Origin: CAWBLP01 sp963721065
GTDB taxonomy: Bacteria; Pseudomonadota; Alphaproteobacteria; Acetobacterales; Acetobacteraceae
NCBI GenBank assembly: GCA_963721065.1
Contig: CAVRHO010000007.1
Location: 248,001 to 312,000 of the forward strand
Direction of reading: 5' to 3'
Length of the DNA stretch: 64,000 nucleotides
This document shows, piece by piece, positions 62,280 through 64,000 of the stretch; position 1 is the first letter of the stretch; every line of letters starts with the position of its first letter. The notes below the pieces were generated by a model. That model was not told the DNA's origin. It did no database searches and saw only the letters and a list, made by a program, of their open reading frames with translations. The translations under genes and the position numbers were made by a program.

Positions 62280-64000
62280 CTACTCCGCCGCGACCACCGG
62301 CGAGGCCGGCTCCGACACCGCGGTCTCCCCCTCCATCCGCTCCAGCAACTCCCCCCGCCGCGCCGCTGCCTTCGCCCGGTTCGCGTCCTTCACCGGCCCG
62401 AACCCCCGGATCATCTCCGGCAGCTCCGCCAGCGCCACCGCCGTCTCCAGCGTCGCGGCAGACAGCCCGGGCAGCATCGCCTCCACATCGGCAACATACT
62501 GCGTCACCAGCGCCCGCTCGGCCCGCCGCTCCGCCTGCCAGCCGAACGGATCCGCCCAGCTTCCGCGCAGCACGCGCCCGTGCCGCAGCGCCCGGAACAG
62601 CGGCCCCGCCAGCCACCCCGGCACCGCGATCTTCCGCTTCCGCCCGGTGGCCGGATCAACCCGGGTCAGCAGCGGCGGCGCCAGGTGGAACACCGGCGCC
62701 GCGCCATACGAGGCCGCGGCGTGCAGCCGAGCCACCTCGTATTCGTCCTTGTAGGCCATCAGCCGGAACAGCCCCTCGGCCACCGCGCGGGACAGCCGGC
62801 CGACCCGGCCGAACACCGCCCGCTCCCGCGCCATCACCTGGTCCAGCACGCCGCGGTAGCGCGCCGCATAGGATGCCGACTGGTAGTCCGCCAGCGCCGC
62901 CGCGCGCATCTCCACCAGGGCCTGCACGGGCACCGGCGCACCGGGCTCCGCCGCCCCCGCCCCGGCGCCCCCGGCGATCTCCGCCGCCAGGTCCGGATGC
63001 TCGGCCAGGATGCGGCCCCACAGGAAGGCGCGGCGGTTCAGCGCCACCGCGGCGCCGTTCAGCTCGATCGCGCGCAGGATCGCGGCCTCGCCCACCGGCA
63101 CCAGCCCGCGCTGCCAGGCCATCCCCAGCAGCAGCGTGTTCATCGCCTGCGCGTTGCCGAACAGCCGCTCGGCCAGGTGCACGCCGTGCAGCCAGGCGCT
63201 GCGGCCGGCATCCACCGCGCGCTCCAGCGTGCGCCGGTGCAGCAGCGCGTCGATCGCCAGGTTGGCGTCGCGCTTGAACGCGGCGGTCGCGGCCAGGTCC
63301 AGGTTGCCCACCACGGCGGACCCGCGCGCCATGCGCTCCAGCACGCCGGGCGCGCAGCCCACCGCCAGGTCGGCGGCCAGCATCAGGTCGGCCGAGGCCA
63401 GGGGGATCCGCACCACGTCCAGCGCTTCCGCCTGGTCGGCGATCTGCACATGCGCGACCACCGCGCCGTTCTTCTGCGACAGGCCGGTGAAATCCAGGGT
63501 GCGCACCGCGCGGCCTTCCAGGTGCGCCGCCATGGCCAGCACCGCGCCGGCGGTGACGATGCCGCCGCCGCCGATGCCGGCGAACAGCCCGCGCCACACC
63601 GGCTGCGACGGCAGCACCGGCTGCGGCAGGTCGCGCGCCAGGGCGTCCTCCCGCGCTTCCCAGGTGCGGTCGGCGGACGGCGCGGCCGGCGGGCCGGCGA
63701 CGGTCACGAAGGACGGGCAGAACCCCTTCAGGCAGGACAGATCGACATTGCAACTGGTCGGGTTGATGCGGCGCTTGCGCCCCAGCGGCGTGTCGGTCGG
63801 CTCGATGGCGATGCAGCCGGATTGCGCGGTGCAGTCGCCGCAGTTCTCGCAGACCGCTTCGTTGATCACCACGTGGCGGTCCGCTTGTGGCATGGAGCCG
63901 CGCTTGCGGCGGCGGCGCTTTTCCGTGGCGCAGACCTGGTCGTAGATCAGCACCGACACGCCGTCGTAGTCGCGCAGCTCCCGCTGCACGGCGTCCAGGT
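62280..64000 (-). CDS. Indolepyruvate:ferredoxin oxidoreductase, C-terminal half (5' end outside window)
   Basis: The visible 573 residues include a 4Fe-4S site CENCGDCTAQSGC, a second Cys cluster NPTSCNVDLSCLKGFCPS, and the gamma-domain Gly-rich segment LFAGIGGGGIVTAGAVLAMA...LDFTGLSQKNGAVVAHV. The C-terminal domain runs to the end VSEPASPVVAAE. This is the fused IorA-IorB protein of about 1,150 residues, which converts arylpyruvates from aromatic amino acids to aryl-acyl-CoA with ferredoxin. The thiamine-diphosphate half lies upstream, beyond the window. Confidence 0.92.
   Translation of the reverse strand, partial: LDAVQRELRDYDGVSVLIYDQVCATEKRRRRKRGSMPQADRHVVINEAVCENCGDCTAQSGCIAIEPTDTPLGRKRRINPTSCNVDLSCLKGFCPSFVTVAGPPAAPSADRTWEAREDALARDLPQPVLPSQPVWRGLFAGIGGGGIVTAGAVLAMAAHLEGRAVRTLDFTGLSQKNGAVVAHVQIADQAEALDVVRIPLASADLMLAADLAVGCAPGVLERMARGSAVVGNLDLAATAAFKRDANLAIDALLHRRTLERAVDAGRSAWLHGVHLAERLFGNAQAMNTLLLGMAWQRGLVPVGEAAILRAIELNGAAVALNRRAFLWGRILAEHPDLAAEIAGGAGAGAAEPGAPVPVQALVEMRAAALADYQSASYAARYRGVLDQVMARERAVFGRVGRLSRAVAEGLFRLMAYKDEYEVARLHAAASYGAAPVFHLAPPLLTRVDPATGRKRKIAVPGWLAGPLFRALRHGRVLRGSWADPFGWQAERRAERALVTQYVADVEAMLPGLSAATLETAVALAELPEMIRGFGPVKDANRAKAAARRGELLERMEGETAVSEPASPVVAAE

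Overview
This window comes from a GC-rich bacterial chromosome, most likely an alphaproteobacterium of the Rhodospirillales (Acetobacteraceae-like). That placement is an inference from base composition and gene content: a class I porphobilinogen synthase with a three-cysteine zinc site, gap-pgk, CoxG/MoxR, a methylisocitrate lyase, a YghU-type glutathione transferase, a fused indolepyruvate:ferredoxin oxidoreductase and many small TauD/HpaB/SDR/amidase catabolic genes. No rRNA or tRNA gene was seen.

Layout. 0-9 kb: catabolic and transport genes (TauD/TfdA dioxygenase cut by the window edge, His/Gly/Tyr-rich secreted protein, MFS carrier, oxaloacetate decarboxylase with a NupC nucleoside carrier, ThDP enzyme, orphan methyltransferase, SDR). 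9.9-18.5 kb: a very large secreted peptidoglycan-binding/LprI protein with a shifted C-terminus, MoxR and CoxG, an HpaB-type hydroxylase, PrpB. 18.5-22.1 kb: a heavily broken two-gene cassette, a P-loop ATPase followed by a TPR-repeat protein, ending at a 106-nt almost pure purine tract. 22.2-31.9 kb: YghU, hydrolases, a frameshifted amidase, HemB, a cupin regulator divergent from a fasciclin protein, and a duplicated beta-domain protein. 32-41 kb: PPOX protein, pgk and gap, GNAT, pirin, NAD-type isocitrate/isopropylmalate dehydrogenase, DNA methyltransferase, SerB. 41-47 kb: response regulator, FolD, YggT/DUF167, SDR, an MFS-Smr-XRE overlapping operon. 47.2-51.2 kb: a penicillin-acylase-type N-terminal nucleophile hydrolase next to a GH3-type acyl-adenylating enzyme. 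51.4-56.7 kb: cold-shock protein, small genes, and a universal stress protein plus P-type cation ATPase behind a perfect FNR/FixK-type box. 57.8-60.2 kb: a visibly AT-richer patch with an EVE-like protein, a GNAT, and two toxin-antitoxin loci whose toxins are truncated while the antitoxins are intact. 60.26-62.1 kb: a group II intron inserted two bases after a hairpin. 62.28 kb to the end: indolepyruvate:ferredoxin oxidoreductase.

Two features cut across the window. First, intergenic DNA carries at least two families of palindromic elements (one built on CCACGTCGTGG...CCACGACGTGG, one on CACAGAGTTTCAC) and several 15-27-nt tandem arrays that often abut or overlap stop codons. Second, about nine genes are interrupted by what look like single-base shifts (SDR, amidase, DUF167, coiled-coil protein, intron reverse transcriptase, secreted LprI protein, a small coupled ORF, ATPase, TPR protein), while core genes (hemB, gap, pgk, folD, serB) are intact. 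Either the assembly is poorly polished locally or accessory genes are decaying; raw reads would decide.
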